Shown in pieces: positions 1 to 6,639 of a DNA stretch of 35,409 bases. This DNA is from a virus: positions 1 through 35,409 of IMG/VR virus record IMGVR_UViG_3300034073_001278; one strand, written 5' to 3'. Below the pieces are notes generated by a model. It searched no databases and was not told the origin of the DNA. It was given only the letters and a program-made list of their open reading frames with translations. The translations under genes and the position numbers were made by a program. Position 1 is the stretch's first letter, and every line of letters starts with the position of its first letter.

Positions 1-2
1 TG

Positions 3-464
3 GAGGGCGCAAAGATTTCTCCACAGGTTGCTGGCGCGATCGGGGAGGATTCAGTTGGCCAAGTGTTGACCCGGCTTGGGATCAAGCACGATTGCCAATG
101 GGTTGCACCGTGGATCGGATGGGGCAAAACGAAGCAGTCTGTTATTGACTTTAAGGTCCACGCCTTTGATCGAGAGCCACTTAATAATGGCTTCTACATC
201 GAAGTGAAGTGGCGGAACCGCCAGCAAAGCGCAGATGACAACCTGACTGCGCTGCTGCACAACATTGAATCTTGGTACGACCTGCCAACTCTGATCCTGT
301 ACGACGGAGAGGGAAGTATCCCCGACGCATACGAGCGGGTGCGCCACCAGATGAAACGCAAGAATCGAAACCTTCAGACCAAGGTGCTGGCGGTCTACAC
401 GTTCTCTGAGTTTGTCTCCTGGGCTCAGCGCCAGCTGGGCGATCAAACGCGAGGTCAGGCGTGA
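3..464 (+). CDS. PD-(D/E)XK nuclease-like protein, 5' end cut by window edge
   Basis: The frame is open from the first bases of the window, so the gene begins further left; the GTG at 63 is an internal codon, not the likely start. Reading from base 3 gives GEDSVGQVLTRLG, then WGKTKQSVIDFKV and, about 20 residues later, GFYIEVKWRN. An N-terminal helical Glu, an Asp in a strand and an E-x-K pair is the usual layout of PD-(D/E)XK nuclease folds. I infer a phage nuclease acting in recombination or DNA processing; catalytic activity is not certain. It is the first visible gene of a tightly packed rightward operon: its TGA overlaps the ATG of the next gene by one base. GC is a little lower than in the genes that follow. 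Confidence 0.7.
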   Translation, partial: EGAKISPQVAGAIGEDSVGQVLTRLGIKHDCQWVAPWIGWGKTKQSVIDFKVHAFDREPLNNGFYIEVKWRNRQQSADDNLTALLHNIESWYDLPTLILYDGEGSIPDAYERVRHQMKRKNRNLQTKVLAVYTFSEFVSWAQRQLGDQTRGQA

Positions 465-1423
465 TGATGACGATTGATGTAAGCGTGCTTCCTGCTGCGG
501 AACAGGACTGCGACCTATGGAAAGGAGGCGCGGATCGCTACGACTACAGCCGACTACCGGCTGAGATGCGAAGCCAGGCAATGCTGGCCCAGGGCACTGT
601 CGTGGAGGGCCTCAGCAGCGCAGTGCGGCGAGTGGTCGAAGCTGGCCAGGCGCTGAGCTGGGCCAAGGCTGAGCTGCCACATGGCGAGTATTTGCCGTGG
701 GTACAGCAGGCGTGTGGGTTGAAGCCGCAGAGAGCCGCTGAGCTGATCAAGGCGTTTGACTGGGTTCAAATGTCCGGCATTGCCGGAACTTTGGAAGGTG
801 TCACAGACGCAAACGTCTTATTCCTCTTATCAGCCGACACCACGCCTGAAGAGGTGCGCGAGTGGTTCATGGAGCGATGCGCAGCTGGCGATCCGCCAAG
901 CCGGAAGGAGGTACAGGAGCGCAAACGCACCGCTGGCCAGCCCCGCCAGCCGCAACCACTGGAAACACTTGCCCTGAACCTGATCCGCAAAGGAGAGGTG
1001 GATCGACTGCGCGAGGCCTTGACCTTGGCTGAACGTGCCGAAGTGGTCACGGCAGATCAAGTGATGGCGGAACAGCGGCTGCGCGAACTGGGCAAGCTGC
1101 GATACATCGCCGGCATGGAAGCCGACTTCCATCGAATGAAGGACGGCAGCTGGGTTCGGCTGCCGCATGCTGGTGATGTTGATGTTTCCGTTGTTGCCGA
1201 GGTTTCTGCCGAACCATCGCCATCACCGCCGGCATGGGACGCAGCGCCACTGCTGAGCATTGAGTCAGCCGCGAGGCGATTGAACATGAAAGAGAAAACC
1301 CTGACTCAATCCCTTACGCCTAGCAGCGCGGCACGACGCAATGGTGCGCCATTCGTTCGCAATGGATTCAAGGTCACCCGTGAAGGCCTCGGAAAAGTTC
1401 GCCTTACGCCTGTCGCCCCATGA
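464..1423 (+). CDS. DUF3102-like protein
   Basis: About 319 residues. The section around residues 55-110 reads VVEAGQALSWAKAELPHGEYLPW, then a segment with RAAELIKAFDWV. This 'L.eAK..L.HG.f..Wl....l..r.A...m' pattern is typical of DUF3102, found in phage and plasmid genes and thought to be DNA-associated. The middle is helical and charged. The C-terminus (LLSIESAARRLNMKEKTLTQ) looks like a small helix-turn-helix, which favours DNA binding. Start codons GTG 461, ATG 464 and ATG 467 are all possible; 464 is chosen because it overlaps the upstream TGA by one base. Its stop overlaps the ATG of the helicase by four bases, so the two are probably translationally coupled. The function is not known; a role with the adjacent helicase in replication or recombination is inferred from position. 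Confidence 0.75.
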   Translation: MMTIDVSVLPAAEQDCDLWKGGADRYDYSRLPAEMRSQAMLAQGTVVEGLSSAVRRVVEAGQALSWAKAELPHGEYLPWVQQACGLKPQRAAELIKAFDWVQMSGIAGTLEGVTDANVLFLLSADTTPEEVREWFMERCAAGDPPSRKEVQERKRTAGQPRQPQPLETLALNLIRKGEVDRLREALTLAERAEVVTADQVMAEQRLRELGKLRYIAGMEADFHRMKDGSWVRLPHAGDVDVSVVAEVSAEPSPSPPAWDAAPLLSIESAARRLNMKEKTLTQSLTPSSAARRNGAPFVRNGFKVTREGLGKVRLTPVAP

Positions 1424-2796
1424 CCCCCACCCTCCGCCCCTACCAACTGCAGGCCGTCGAGCAGCTTCGCCAGGCGTACCAGCGCCACCGCTCAGTGCTG
1501 TTCGTGCTGCCCACTGGTGGCGGCAAGACTCATATTTTCAGCCACATCACCCGCCAAGCCGCGGCCAAAGGCTCAAGGATCTGCATCCTCGTGCATCGGC
1601 AGGAACTGCTACGGCAGGCCAGCGCGAGCCTGCAGGCCTTGGACGTGCCGCATGGGTTGATCGCTGCGAATCATGCGATGGATCTGAGCCGCCAGGTGCA
1701 GATCGCTTCAGTCCAGACCCTGGCGCGCAGGCTGCACCGGATACCGGCTGATCTGTTTCAGCTGCTGGTGATCGATGAGGCCCACCACAGCAACGCCGGC
1801 ACGTGGGCGAAGGTGCTCGAGCACTGCGCCAAGGCCAGGGTGCTGGGTGTGACAGCGACGCCGGTGCGCACCGATGGCCGCGGCCTTGGGGAGTTCTATT
1901 CAGCCCTGGTGCAAGGTCCGACACCAGCCGAGCTGACTGATGCCGGATTCCTGGCCCCGGCCCGCGTGCTGGCCCCGCCGATCGGTTTTGACGTGAAGGG
2001 CCTGCGGAAACGGATGGGCGATTACGACCTGAACCAAGCCGGCCAGGCCCTGCAGGCGGGACAGGCCATGGGTGACTGCCTGTCGCATTACCGCCGGTAT
2101 CTGAGCGGCCAGACCGCGATTGCGTTCTGCTGCTCGGTGGCGCACGCCGAAGCGGTCGCCCGACTGTTCAACGATCACGGTGTTGCCGCGGCCAGCATCG
2201 ATGGAACGATGGACAGCAACACCAGGGAACGGCTACTGGCGGATCTGGGTGCTGGCCGGTTGAAGGTGCTGACCAGCTGCGCATTGATCGGTGAAGGTGT
2301 GGACGTGCCGAGCGTTGGCGGGTGCATCCTGCTGCGGCCTACCCAGTCAGTCAGCCTGCACCTGCAGATGATCGGCCGCTGCCTGCGGCCACAGCCCGGC
2401 AAACAAGCCGTGATCTTGGATCACGTTGGGAATGTGCTCAGGCTGGGCCATCACCTGGAGGCGAGGGAATGGACGCTGGAGGGTACGCCGAAGAAGGATC
2501 GAGAGAAGGCCCCATCCGTAAAGGTCTGCCCCAGCTGTTTCGCATGCATGCCATCAGCGAAACAGCTCTGCCCTGATTGCGGGCATCAGTTCGTGCCTGA
2601 GAGGCGTGAGCTGCAGACCGTAGAGGGTGAGCTTGTGGAAGTTCAGCGGCGTGAAGCCAAGCGTGAACAGGCCAACGCCACCACCGTCGAAGACCTGATC
2701 GCGATCGGGAAACGCCGCGGCATGAAGAACCCCCGCGGCTGGGCCAGGCACGTGATGGCTGCCCGGCAGGCGAAACGATTGAGGACCGCAGCATGA
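1420..2796 (+). CDS. SF2 DEAD/DEAH-box helicase with C-terminal zinc ribbon
   Basis: A 458-residue superfamily 2 helicase. Visible motifs: Walker A TGGGKT (residues 32-37), DEAH box (119-122), motif III TATP (145-148) and motif VI QMIGRCLRP (316-324), so both RecA-like domains are complete. After the helicase core comes CPSC (370-373) and CPDC (384-387), a four-cysteine zinc ribbon likely to contact nucleic acid. The layout resembles UvsW/SSL2-type phage helicases that remodel recombination or replication forks. It starts with ATG at 1420, overlapping the stop of the DUF3102-like gene (ATGA), and its own stop overlaps the next start. Nucleases sit on both sides of this block, which favours a role in recombination-dependent replication. 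The general class is sure; the precise substrate is not. Confidence 0.93.
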   Translation: MTPTLRPYQLQAVEQLRQAYQRHRSVLFVLPTGGGKTHIFSHITRQAAAKGSRICILVHRQELLRQASASLQALDVPHGLIAANHAMDLSRQVQIASVQTLARRLHRIPADLFQLLVIDEAHHSNAGTWAKVLEHCAKARVLGVTATPVRTDGRGLGEFYSALVQGPTPAELTDAGFLAPARVLAPPIGFDVKGLRKRMGDYDLNQAGQALQAGQAMGDCLSHYRRYLSGQTAIAFCCSVAHAEAVARLFNDHGVAAASIDGTMDSNTRERLLADLGAGRLKVLTSCALIGEGVDVPSVGGCILLRPTQSVSLHLQMIGRCLRPQPGKQAVILDHVGNVLRLGHHLEAREWTLEGTPKKDREKAPSVKVCPSCFACMPSAKQLCPDCGHQFVPERRELQTVEGELVEVQRREAKREQANATTVEDLIAIGKRRGMKNPRGWARHVMAARQAKRLRTAA

Positions 2797-3416
2797 ACCT
2801 CGGCCCGCCATACAGCCGTGAAGAATCCGAGTTCCTTGAGCCCTTGGCGGGTGATCTGCCGCTAAAGGAAATCGTGCGGCTGTTTCAGAAACACGCTGCT
2901 GAGCAGGGATGGCCGCCGCGCAGTCACCGGAGCATCCAGCAACGGCTGATCCGGATGGGCCATGAGGTCCGGGTGACCACTGGTGACTGGGTGACGACTG
3001 GCGGTGCGGGTGAGATTCTCGGATGCCCTGGGACGAGGGTTGAAGCGTGGCTGCGGCGACCGAGCACCCGCGAGATTCTGCAGCCGGTATGGCGCGGCGC
3101 GTTTCGGTATATCAGCCGCCGGTCATGGCGGAGGTTGGCGAGGGAGAAACCGCAGGTGCTGGGTGGGTTCAGCGTTGATCGGTTGTTTGATCTGCTGGAG
3201 GATCGGGAGCTCGCTGAGCAGGTAGCTGCCCGGTATCCGCGGCCACGTGGAGATTGGCGGGTGCGTTGTGTGGAGACGGGCCAGACCTGGCCCAGTGCGG
3301 TGAAGGCTGCAGCAGAGCTGCACGTGAGTCAGGCGACGATCACCAGGGCGATGCGTTTGGCCAGGCCTGTCGCGGTGCTGGGGCTGCGGTTTGAGGCGTT
3401 GCGGGAGGTGGCTTGA
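2793..3416 (+). CDS. Putative DNA-binding protein with HTH and NUMOD1-like segments
   Basis: A 207-residue basic protein. The N-terminal third (YSREESEFLEPLAGDLPLKE) resembles a SANT/HTH segment in which residues decide whether to 'look up' a target. The C-terminal part contains VETGQTWPSAVKAAAELHVS followed by QATITRAMR and a closing GLRFE. That pattern fits NUMOD1, a small DNA-binding module common in phage and homing-endonuclease proteins. No nuclease motif is visible. ATG 2793 overlaps the helicase stop (ATGA) and the stop overlaps the VRR-NUC gene, so it belongs to the same operon. I infer a sequence-specific DNA-binding accessory protein; the target is unknown. Confidence 0.7.
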   Translation: MNLGPPYSREESEFLEPLAGDLPLKEIVRLFQKHAAEQGWPPRSHRSIQQRLIRMGHEVRVTTGDWVTTGGAGEILGCPGTRVEAWLRRPSTREILQPVWRGAFRYISRRSWRRLAREKPQVLGGFSVDRLFDLLEDRELAEQVAARYPRPRGDWRVRCVETGQTWPSAVKAAAELHVSQATITRAMRLARPVAVLGLRFEALREVA

Positions 3417-3823
3417 CTGCCGGGATGCCCAGCGAACACGAAACCCAGCAACGCATCCTTCTAGCCCACGGCTCCGGCCCGGTAAGGCTCTGGCGTAACA
3501 ACGTTGGGACCGGCTGGGCCGGCCAGGCCACCAGGGTTACCGCCGGGAACCTGCAGGCCATCGCCAACACCATCAGACCTGGTGACGTGGTGATCCGTGG
3601 CGGCCGGCCCCTGCATGCTGGGCTGTGCGTCGGCAGCTCCGACCTGATCGGTTACCGCCAGGTCAATGGCCTGGCCCAGTTCGTGGCGTTGGAGGTGAAG
3701 TCCGCCACGGGTCGCCCAACTGCAGAGCAGACCCGGTTTCTCAGTCACATCACTAGCGCTGGCGGTTGTGCTGCGGTGGTGCGCAGCGTTGATGATGCCT
3801 ATTCGGTTCTCCGCTATCCCTAG
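3413..3823 (+). CDS. VRR-NUC domain nuclease
   Basis: About 136 residues with the layout of a stand-alone phage VRR-NUC protein: an N-terminal SEHETQQRILL helix, then GLCVGSSDLIGY, FVALEVKSATGRPTAEQ, FL..I...GG and AAVVRSVDDAYSVL. The acidic SSD, the E-x-K pair (LEVK) and the Q of the EQ helix are the expected metal-binding residues of this PD-(D/E)XK subfamily. Such proteins cut branched or flap DNA and often accompany phage helicases, as here. TTG at 3413 overlaps the upstream stop; ATG at 3425 is an equally good start and removes only four residues. It is the last gene before the first copy of the repeated 30-bp element, so it probably ends the operon. Confidence 0.9.
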   Translation: MTAGMPSEHETQQRILLAHGSGPVRLWRNNVGTGWAGQATRVTAGNLQAIANTIRPGDVVIRGGRPLHAGLCVGSSDLIGYRQVNGLAQFVALEVKSATGRPTAEQTRFLSHITSAGGCAAVVRSVDDAYSVLRYP

Positions 3824-3848
3824 TAAACCGGAACCGCTACGGTTCAGG
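3819..3848 (+). promoter_or_regulatory. 30-bp repeated promoter/operator element, copy A (diverged)
   Basis: AAACCGGAACC lies at 3825-3835, followed by GCTACGG and TTCAGG at 3843-3848 where the other copies have TAGGRT. GAACCG-CTA-CGGTTC (3831-3845) forms a perfect inverted repeat here. The left GGTGC block of the other copies is missing. It sits between the VRR-NUC stop and the repressor-like gene. If the hexamer acts as a -10 box, transcription would begin near 3855, which fits translation from ATG 3877. Confidence 0.6.
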
Positions 3849-3876
3849 CATGGAACGGGAACACTCCGAGCAACGG

Positions 3877-4593
3877 ATGGATCGAGGCGTGCAGCAGCTG
3901 GCTGCAGCGGTGACGTATTGGCTCGCGCACAGCCTGAGCCAGGACAAGCTGGCGGCACTGCTGCACTGGGCGTACGGGGAGACGTCCGGGTTTGACGGCG
4001 GCACGTTCAGTCGGATCAAGAACGGGAAACAGGCCCGCGGCGCTGGCCTGCGGCACTTGGATGGACTGGCGGAAACCAACCGGGCGATCTGGACGTGGCA
4101 GACGCAGGGTGAGCGCGAGGCCATTAGGGAGTTTGGCCTGTACTCCGAGCACGGCGTACAGCCGGAATGGGTAGCTGACACGATCTGGCTGCCGAAGCCG
4201 TATGACGAGAGCAAGCCGCTGGACCTGGGAGATCTGGCCAACCTGGTGATGGGCCGGCTGGAGCTGCCGTACGTGGGCGGCAAGCTGACGCAGGGCCAGG
4301 CCCGGCGTGCCAACGATCGCCTGATTGACCTGCTGGATGATCTGGCGGCAGAGCATGGCTGGGGACCACGGGAAGCGCTGCGGGAGTTTCTCGCGGTGTA
4401 CCCAGCAGCCAGCACCAACACCCGCCAGGCAAGGCTGAAGGAGCTGCTGATGGGCGAGCCACTCAGCCACAAGGAGCTGGAGTCGGAGCTGGCAGCGCTG
4501 GCGGAGATGATCCGCCAGGTGCGTGGTCTGGAGACGTTTACTCCGGCGCAGCTGCAGGCTGAGCTGTTGACTGATCGCCGTTTGCGGTCCTGA
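3877..4593 (+). CDS. Putative Cro/C1-type (XRE-like) transcriptional regulator
   Basis: About 238 residues. Near the N-terminus LSQDKLAALLHWAYGE, then a short insert, then DGGTFSRIKNGKQ matches the 'LSQ..LA..l......iS.ie.Gk' form of XRE-type helix-turn-helix domains. The remaining ~180 residues are mostly helical and charged, with no peptidase motif seen, so a LexA/C1-type autocleaving repressor is not supported. ATG 3850 is possible, but it would lie at the predicted transcription start of element A; ATG 3877 leaves a leader of about 22 bases and is preferred. The gene stands alone with its own copy of the repeated element, as expected for an autoregulated repressor or early regulator. Whether it is the lysogeny repressor is inference. 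Confidence 0.6.
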   Translation: MDRGVQQLAAAVTYWLAHSLSQDKLAALLHWAYGETSGFDGGTFSRIKNGKQARGAGLRHLDGLAETNRAIWTWQTQGEREAIREFGLYSEHGVQPEWVADTIWLPKPYDESKPLDLGDLANLVMGRLELPYVGGKLTQGQARRANDRLIDLLDDLAAEHGWGPREALREFLAVYPAASTNTRQARLKELLMGEPLSHKELESELAALAEMIRQVRGLETFTPAQLQAELLTDRRLRS

Positions 4594-4720
4594 TGACCCG
4601 GTAGACGAAGCGGTCAACGACGTAGACGTCGATCTCTTGAAAGTCGGCGTCTGGGACGTGGCAGAGCATGCGCCAGAGGCGGTCGGCAGCGGAGTGGTCG
4701 GAGCAGTGGGCTTGGATCAT
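4538..4720 (-). CDS. Small hypothetical protein (60 aa)
   Basis: A 60-residue leftward frame with ATG at 4720. The sequence LWRMLCHVPDADFQEIDVYV followed by VDRFVYRVIRTANGD looks like a real beta/alpha segment rather than random antisense, and most of it lies outside the neighbouring gene. It overlaps the 3' end of the rightward regulator gene by 56 bases, tail to tail. No Shine-Dalgarno sequence is obvious. It resembles no family I recognise. Its start region is divergent from the RecT-like gene across a 136-base gap holding element B. Confidence is moderate because of the overlap and small size. Confidence 0.4.
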   Translation of the reverse strand: MIQAHCSDHSAADRLWRMLCHVPDADFQEIDVYVVDRFVYRVIRTANGDQSTAQPAAAPE

Positions 4721-4803
4721 CGTTTCTTATCGGTCGGCTGGTTATAGGAGTCTTAAGCCGAGACCTGTCGGGCTATGCAGGAATGGCATTTCACAGCCTG
4801 ATG

Positions 4804-4833
4804 GGTGCGAAACCGGAACCTTAGCGCTAGGAT
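4804..4833 (+). promoter_or_regulatory. 30-bp repeated promoter/operator element, copy B
   Basis: GGTGCGA (4804-4810), ACCGGAACC (4812-4820) and TAGGAT (4828-4833) align without gaps to copies C and D. TAGGAT fits a TAnnnT -10 hexamer, which would put the transcription start near 4840 and give a 17-base leader to ATG 4857 of the RecT-like gene. The rest of 4721-4803 shows no other clear signal apart from TATAGG at 4744-4749. Confidence 0.7.
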
Positions 4834-4856
4834 GACGGAATCCACCGCCTGATGCC

Positions 4857-5684
4857 ATGGCGATTCCACAAAGCTCAGCGTTGACCGCGCCGAGCGTCCC
4901 ACCAGCTCTCAGCCTGCAGGTCCAGTCCGTTGACGACCTAGCCCGCCTTGCGCGGGTGTTTGCCGCGTCTGGTCTGTTCGGCCGGAATGGCAACCAAGAG
5001 ACGCAGGTTGCCGAGTGCGCTATTCGCCTGATGGCCGGCATGGAAGCAGGGTTCTCCCCGTTTGCATCCGCCACTGGCGTGCACATCATCAACGGCCGGC
5101 CGGCGTTCTCCAGCAACCTGCTGGCCCAGGCGGTGCGCCGTCATCCGGTGTACGACTACCGGGTGCTGGAGAAGTCAGCCAAGGCCTGCAAGATCCGGTT
5201 CCTCGCCCATGGTGAGGTGCTCGGCACTGAAGAGTTCACCATCGAGATGGCTGAACGCGCCGGCCTACTGAAGAACCCCACGTGGAAGTCGTATCCCGAG
5301 GCCATGCTGTTTAGCCGTGCGCTGACGGCTGGCATGCGTACGCACTGCCCTGACGCGCTGGGTGGTCATACGGCGTACACGCCTGATGAGATCGGCGGTG
5401 AGGTGGTGCCGGTAACGGTGACCGAATCGCCGGCATCAGAGCCAGCTGATCCGGTTGAGCAGGCCCAGCAGGTCTGTGATGCCGCCGGCCTGACTGTTGA
5501 TGGCGTCATGGCGTTCTGCCTGCTGGTCAGCAACGGGACGATCGCCGCATTGGCGCAGCTGCCTAGGCCGACGCTTGACCGGATCATTCAACAGGGGATC
5601 AGCGCCGAGACGGTGGCGAAGTGCAACGGCACACCAGAGCCGACCGAAGATCCCGACGACCTACCAGCTGCCTGGTCTGTTTGA
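4857..5684 (+). CDS. RecT-like single-strand annealing recombination protein
   Basis: 275 residues. The order of motifs fits a RecT-like phage family: LARVFAASGLF, then QVAECAIRLMAGMEAGFSPF, GVHIINGRPAFSSNLLAQAV, a Cys/Arg beta section, FTIEMAERAGLLKNPTWKSY, PEAMLFSRALTAGMRTHCPD and an ending YTPDEIG. These are the 'kI..G.e.G..p..a...i.vi.GkP..s..l' and 'W..yp..ml..Ra....r..~pd' signatures of annealing proteins that pair complementary single strands. The acidic, Pro/Gln-rich C-terminal 90 residues are less conserved. An SSB gene follows within 33 bases, the usual partner arrangement. No RecE-like exonuclease is adjacent, though the PD-(D/E)XK and VRR-NUC genes upstream could supply nuclease activity. 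It has its own upstream element B and no clear Shine-Dalgarno site. Confidence 0.8.
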   Translation: MAIPQSSALTAPSVPPALSLQVQSVDDLARLARVFAASGLFGRNGNQETQVAECAIRLMAGMEAGFSPFASATGVHIINGRPAFSSNLLAQAVRRHPVYDYRVLEKSAKACKIRFLAHGEVLGTEEFTIEMAERAGLLKNPTWKSYPEAMLFSRALTAGMRTHCPDALGGHTAYTPDEIGGEVVPVTVTESPASEPADPVEQAQQVCDAAGLTVDGVMAFCLLVSNGTIAALAQLPRPTLDRIIQQGISAETVAKCNGTPEPTEDPDDLPAAWSV

Positions 5685-5692
5685 CCACGTGA

Positions 5693-5722
5693 GCTGCACT
5701 ACCGGAACCTGACCCCAGTGAA
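5693..5722 (+). promoter_or_regulatory. Degenerate half copy of the repeated element (copy E)
   Basis: TGCACTACCGGAACCTGA (5695-5712) matches the left part of the element closely, including the TGCA block and ACCGGAACCT. The right half reads CCCCAGTG, so no -10-like hexamer is present, and the ssb GTG start falls inside the window. It may be a binding half site or a decayed promoter rather than a working promoter. Confidence 0.4.
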
Positions 5723-6164
5723 CGAACTCTTTACTCAACTCATTCAGTGCAACCAGTGGCGGTTCATCGGTCGCCTTGGCGCCGATCCCGAACTGCGCTG
5801 CTTTCAATCCGGCGCCAGCGTGTGCAACGCCCGGCTGCTGGTGAACAAACCCGGCCAGAAACGGGACGACGGCCAGAAACCGTATTCGTTCAAGCTCGAA
5901 CTGTGGAACGACAAGGCGCAGGAGTTTGTCGATGCCGCCGGCAAAGGTGACCTGATCGACGTGGAGGGCCGCGTCAAGACGGAGACGTGGGACGACCGGA
6001 ACACCGGTGAGAAACGCCACGGCTTGGTGATGACGGTTGAAGCATGGGAGGTGCTGGCCAAGCCTGGCCAACACCATCAGCAGCAGGCCACCACACCTGC
6101 ACCGGCACCAGCCAAGACGCAGCCGGACTGGACCAGCTCTGATGACTTCGGGGTACCGTTCTGA
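5718..6164 (+). CDS. ssb: Single-stranded DNA-binding protein
   Basis: 148 residues with a clear OB fold: WRFIGRLGADPELRCFQSGA, then VCNARLLVNKP, SFKLELWNDKAQEFVDAAGK, GDLIDVEGRVKTETWDD and LVMTVEAWEVL. A disordered Gln/Pro/Ala-rich linker follows, ending in the acidic tip SSDDFGVPF, the SSB protein-interaction peptide (usually DDDIPF). The start is GTG 5718, with the normal SSB N-terminus directly after it. It lies behind the RecT-like gene and its stop overlaps the next start (TGATG). It should coat single-stranded phage DNA and recruit partners during replication and annealing. Confidence 0.95.
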   Translation: MNELFTQLIQCNQWRFIGRLGADPELRCFQSGASVCNARLLVNKPGQKRDDGQKPYSFKLELWNDKAQEFVDAAGKGDLIDVEGRVKTETWDDRNTGEKRHGLVMTVEAWEVLAKPGQHHQQQATTPAPAPAKTQPDWTSSDDFGVPF

Positions 6165-6442
6165 TGGACACCATTACGCAAGTCCGCCAGCAGTTCGACC
6201 ACCTGCTGGCTCGTATCGAGTCTGACCGTCAGGCGTTGGATGCTGAACAGGCAGCCGTCGCTCGTGCCACGGAAGCCCTGCACGAATCACCAGCGCTGCG
6301 GGCAGCACTGGCCCAAGGGCAGGAGATCATGCGCGGCCGGGTGGTGGCGTTGATTGACGCCCAGCTGTCGCTGCTGGAGCGCAGCGGCACCAATGCGTTG
6401 GTGTTAGGCGCCCTGCGCCGTCAGGTGCTGGAGGTGGACTGA
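6164..6442 (+). CDS. Small coiled-coil hypothetical protein
   Basis: 92 residues, nearly all predicted helix: ITQVRQQFDHLLARIESDRQ, a run rich in Ala, Glu and Gln, and LLERSGTNALVLGALRRQV near the end. Heptad-like spacing suggests a short coiled coil and probably oligomer formation. Its ATG overlaps the ssb stop by one base and its stop touches the next ATG, so it is translated as part of the ssb operon. I do not recognise the family; a small accessory factor of the replication module is only a guess from position. Confidence 0.75.
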   Translation: MDTITQVRQQFDHLLARIESDRQALDAEQAAVARATEALHESPALRAALAQGQEIMRGRVVALIDAQLSLLERSGTNALVLGALRRQVLEVD

Positions 6443-6639
6443 TGTTTCCACCACTCGCTGAACAGTCCTGTCTGACGTGCCGGTATTTCCGGCCATCGTC
6501 AGCGTTTGACGTGGCCAGGTGGCCCGTGGGGAACTGCCACCGCCAGCCGCCGCAGCTCGGGCCACGTGGTGAGCAGTGGCCATCCGTTGATGCCGCTGAC
6601 TGGTGTGGGGAATGGGTGATGCGGGAGGTGGGACAGTGA
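6442..6639 (+). CDS. Small cysteine-rich (zinc-binding type) protein
   Basis: 65 residues with a CLTCRYF knuckle (CxxC) at residues 10-13, a GNCHR at about 30 and a WCGEW near the end. This set of four cysteines plus histidine and aromatic residues is common in small phage proteins and is likely to bind zinc. The protein sits between the coiled-coil gene and the SNF2-like helicase, overlapping both by one to four bases. Function unknown; nucleic-acid or protein binding is plausible. Confidence 0.8.
   Translation: MFPPLAEQSCLTCRYFRPSSAFDVARWPVGNCHRQPPQLGPRGEQWPSVDAADWCGEWVMREVGQ

Noticed and set aside
1420-2796. Cas3-like helicase next to nucleases
   Set aside because: No HD nuclease domain and no Cascade genes; the zinc ribbon and neighbours fit a phage SF2 helicase.
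3844-4617. 257-codon leftward frame opposite the XRE-like gene
   Set aside because: Antisense to a gene with a recognisable HTH; Gln/Leu/Arg-rich composition typical of shadow frames.
6603-6635. Upstream start of the SNF2-like helicase
   Set aside because: It would overlap the Cys-rich gene by 37 bases; GTG 6636 has a good Shine-Dalgarno site and GTGA coupling.
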